Source: Neckera pumila (Eukaryota; Streptophyta; Bryopsida; Hypnales; Neckeraceae). From it: DNA of 64,000 nt. The notes under the pieces were generated by a model. It made no database searches and had not been told where the DNA came from. It saw nothing but the letters and a program-made list of their open reading frames with translations. Of this stretch, positions 60,500-64,000 are shown one piece after another; the first letter of the stretch is position 1, and each line of letters starts with the position of its first letter. Where the stretch lies: assembly GCA_963969595.1 (NCBI GenBank), contig OZ018408.1, positions 22,503,823 to 22,567,822 of the forward strand. The letters are read 5' to 3'. The position numbers and the translations under genes were made by a program.

Positions 60500-61420
60500 A
60501 AGGCGAGCAACTTCAGGTAGCATGTTCAGTAAGGTTTACTTCATTTACAAATTGTCAATTTGATGCATTCAAATTTTTATTGCAAAGTATTAAAAAAAAC
60601 TAGAATTTTTTGTCTTGCATAATTAACACCTAATTCTAACGCAATCCCAATCAAGCATACCACATTTCAATTTCAAAAAAATAAAATTCAATTTTTGGTA
60701 AATTTTTGAAGTCAATTTTTATGTTTTATATAATATTTTATTGAAAACAATTGGTGATTAATATTTTTAATTCCGTTTCATAAAAACATGTAGGAAACAT
60801 CTATATGCATAATTTTTTTATTGAAAAGCATACCATTAAGTAACAAAAATATAACCTAGAAATAATTCAATATGAGGTGTTATATGACTAAATATGTGAA
60901 ATAGATATCTTTACATTTTAATTAGATTTTGGCAAAGAAATTGTACCATCATGCTAAAATATACAAAAATAGTTATATTGTAAGGATTACATTTCAAAAT
61001 TTAATTAAAATATAAAGATATCTATTTCACAAATTTTAATCGTATGACGCCTTGTATTGAACTATTCCTAGGTCATATTTTTGTTACTTAACGGGGGGTT
61101 TTCAATATGAAAGATGTGCATACATATGTTTCCTATATATCTATATGAAATCAAATTAAAAAATTTGTCACCAATTATTTTCAATTAAATATTATGTAAA
61201 ACCATAAAAATGGCTTCAAAAATTCACCAAAATTGGAATTTTGCTTTTTTGAAACTGAAATTTGGTATGCTTTATTGAGATTGCATAAAAATATACCAAA
61301 ACATGCTTATAAAAAATATACCAATTATAACACACATTGTATTAAAAAATTTGAATGCCTCAAATCGGTAGTTTGTAATTGAAGTAGACCTTACTGTACA
61401 AACTTTTCCTCTACTTTTGG
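60500..61420. repeat. Long imperfect inverted repeat (foldback), arms about 430 bp
   Basis: The left arm (about 60500-60930) and right arm (about 60995-61420) are reverse complements with scattered differences: for example ATTCAATTTTTGGTAAATTTTTGAAG pairs with the inverted block near 61215-61240, and AAATAGATATCTTTACATTTTAATTA with that near 61000-61025. The spacer is about 60 bp. A transcript through it would form a long hairpin. Confidence 0.75.
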
Positions 61421-62689
61421 GATTTGACAAATATATAAATAGCAATAAAAGATGCAATTGTTACAATAAGTTATGTGTATTGCAATAATTTCATTCTATG
61501 AGTTAAAGCATGTTGACCAGATGGTAAAAAGACTTTGTTTCTTTTAACTTCAAGCGCTATAATCTTTCAATTTGTACAATCAAACATTTTGACATTTATT
61601 TTGCAAATTTCTATAGTAATCTAGTATAAATTTGTAAAATTAAATTTTTTGAAAAAAGTTCTTCCTCATTACTTTTTGTAGTAGTAAGCACTTTAGATGC
61701 CCAATTTTTCTTAAAGTGGCATTTTAAAGATCCAAATTTACTAGAAAGTAACATTTTGACACCCCAAATTGAAGGGAGTACAAACAAAAGTCAAAGTAGT
61801 TGTCAAGTATTTAACCTAGTGGCAACCTTTAAACTTCTAGCAAATTTTTTGGCCAAATCTTACCTAGATTTGGTGGTAGATACCAATAATCTTGAAAATA
61901 AAGGATTTTTTTCTAATGGATATTGCCCAAAACATCTCCACAAACGTTAGATTTGCGAAATTTTGGATCAAGTTTAAGATAAGAAGCCTATAAAGTGCCC
62001 ATTTAAGAGCCAAGAATTAATTGGGGAGGTTAGACAAACTTCTTGAAACATTTTTCAGTAAATTTTCCTTGAAAGTCAAATGAATTGGCATCTAATCCAA
62101 GTCATTTCATATTTTTTGGAGCTTTGTGGAATTTGTTAGGAATTTTTGAAGTTGAAACGGAATGGTCACTAAAAATGTTCACCTATTGAAATGTACACTA
62201 TTTATACATTACTGGTGCAATGAGAGAGTAAAATGTTCTTTTGCATTAGATGATGCTATTAGTGCCCAAGCTCCTATCTTGTTAGCTTTAAATATCATCA
62301 TAGATTAAAATACATATCAAATAGATAGATATTGAGAAAAATGGATGATTTTTCAAATTGACCTGCGTTTAAAGGAACAATTCGCTCTAAGCTTAGAACA
62401 TTGCCACCAACCACGTCAATTGGCCTTGGTAATGCCATTTTTTGCTTGCCGTGCTCAATTTGAAAAAAACGGCTCTACACCGGTATCTTGTTACGTTAAA
62501 AGTTGTGCTGTTCTTCCCGACATTTCTTCATTGCTTGGCAGCAAAAGGTCCTTTGTAGTGGAAATTTTATACTCACATCAACTTGGTCAACTTTGACTAT
62601 GGCTCTAATGGAAGACATGGAGGTTAGTGAGAGGTGTAAGAAGAAAGGGAAGAACTTTATTAAGGACTTTAACCCTAACATGCTTTGAC

Positions 62690-62900
62690 GTCCAATTTTT
62701 GGATGATGAACAAATGGAAATTCAAGTTTCACCTTCAATATTGTTTGGATGAAAGTCATCTTTGTTTGTAGAGATACTTCATTAAGTTCTTGTCCTATTT
62801 GATGGTTGGATTTGGTGTTGTTAGAGTACATATTTTTCTAAAACTGCAAATGTGGATGTATGTCAAGTGGGTTGACTCTAGTCCAAAATTGCATTGATTT
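62690..62900 (-). repeat. Dispersed repeat, inverted partner of 56780-56960
   Basis: See the partner entry. Here the block reads on the minus strand through AGAAAAATATGTACTC, ACACCAAATCCAACC and GATGACTTTCATCCAAAC. Confidence 0.55.
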
Positions 62901-63539
62901 GAGTACAAAATTGGACTTGCAAAAATGAAGTTATAGATTTTACGAACACAAAAATCTCAAAAAATCATTGTCATGAGAGCGGGGACTGTTGTTGCATGAG
63001 TGTAGAGCATAGAGCACAGAGCGGGGATTTTGAATAATTTTTTTTCAAATTCTTAGATTTTAGAAAAACAAAGACCTATGACTGTGAGGATTGAAGACCT
63101 AAAACCGTGCAAGAAATAGGTGCATTTAATTTGAGTGGATGTAAAACCAAAATATTTTAAGTAATATAATTTGACTATTTCAGTCTTCTATGTCACATGC
63201 AAGGTTTGTATTGAACTTATCACACATCAGAAGTATAAAAATATACCTTTGTTTAAATTATATTCCATGAAATAAAAACAAGCATTGATCGTATGAGTCT
63301 TCCTACTAAATCCTAAATAATTAAGTTTATACAAGTCATGGCCTCTATTGTGCTACCTTTTGTGAGGAATAATTTTATTTGCTATTTTGATGAAGACTAA
63401 AATCTAGTAGATCAAGATGAAAGAGAGGAGTCTATAGATTTGTCAACACTATGTGCTAAATGACATGTATAGCAACAAATATTAAAAGCATATCCTTATA
63501 TGAGGTTGAATTTGTGTTTTGTTTAGTTCGTTGTTTTGT

Positions 63540-63695
63540 TGGTTACATAAAGATCTCTGGAATTGTATGTCCCCTAGTTGCATCTTTGGTACTACGAAAA
63601 AGCTCTACACGAAGAGAGGTGCACGGACTATGTTTTGTGGCATTCTGACTCTGAGAAGATATTGAATTTCAATTTTTTTATAAACTAAAAAATTA
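63540..63695 (+). repeat. Dispersed repeat fragment (copy 3 of 3)
   Basis: Same family as 8300-8395 and 49850-50010: AAGATCTCTGGAA..., then GGACTATGTTTTGTGGCATT, then GATATTGAATTTCAA. Non-coding. Confidence 0.5.
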
Positions 63696-64000
63696 GAATA
63701 TTACGTTTATTTGAATATTTTATTATATTATGGCAACGGCACACAGCTATATAGTATACTTTGAAATGGCATTTATATTATATATAGATAATTAAAATTT
63801 TAGTATTAAATTGAGTATTTTTTTGAACATGTCCTAAGTAAATTGCTCAGTAGATTTCTTTCATTGTGATTGCACTCCTTAGTCAAATGCTGGTTGAATT
63901 CTTTAAATTTTTGCATTCCACATATTTTGATACAATGCATCCCATGAATCAAGTTTGGAGATGCTTATTGAAGGAAATATATGAGTATGGATGTTTTCTA

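Larger units (their letters stand above)
61430..64000. other. AT-rich intergenic region to window end
   Basis: Contains the inverted partner of the 56780 repeat (62690-62900) and a dispersed repeat copy (63540-63695). Frames at 62345-62596 (+) and 62496-62831 (-) overlap on opposite strands and look like decayed transposon, without a recognisable domain. No gene was seen. Confidence 0.4.

Overview
This is a stretch of nuclear plant chromosome. Split genes with GT-AG introns, plant protein families (a GT4 glycosyltransferase, a pirin-like bicupin, a CHR28/FRG-type SNF2-RING protein) and plant transposon types (Stowaway, Harbinger, CACTA and mariner-like) all point to a streptophyte. A FAM21/WASHC2-like gene, which I do not expect in flowering plants, and piggyBac-like elements favour an early-diverging land plant (bryophyte, lycophyte or similar). 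I cannot name the species. All exon models were built by eye from reading frame, splice consensus and remembered family motifs.

Layout. 1-8 kb: an intronless Golgi-type GT4 glycosyltransferase (+) and an eight-exon pirin-like protein (-). 8-21 kb: AT-rich transposon graveyard. Its core is a decayed intronless copy of a PRP43/DHX15 DEAH-box helicase (-), split by at least four insertions: a piggyBac-like TTAA element with a second element nested inside it, a CACTA-type MITE, a LINE fragment and part of a poly(A)-core element. A mariner-like remnant with a 95-bp tandem array follows. 22.4-27.2 kb: a nine-exon gene (-) whose 698-aa product looks like FAM21, the large subunit of the endosomal WASH complex. 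28.9-31.2 kb: MULE-like and piggyBac transposase remnants. 33-34.4 kb: a three-exon FAM136A/DUF842 gene (-). 37.3-43.4 kb: an eleven-exon SNF2/RING helicase-like gene (-). 43.3-47.2 kb: a decayed second copy of the 5' part of the FAM21 gene, fused in frame to the start of the SNF2 gene. 50-56.7 kb: a broken GPN3 GTPase and unidentified spliced-looking sequence. 57-64 kb: AT-rich, with another TTAA element and a roughly 0.9-kb foldback.

The most interesting points are: (1) a plausible WASH-complex subunit in a plant; (2) a segmental duplication that gave a chromatin-remodeller gene a FAM21-derived first exon and start codon; (3) a family of TTAA-flanked, CCC-ended elements whose target site can be read exactly because one copy sits inside a helicase codon, with a piggyBac transposase remnant in the same window; and (4) insertions shared or not shared by the two duplicates, which order the events. 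The genes do not form a pathway; their order looks shaped by duplication and transposition.
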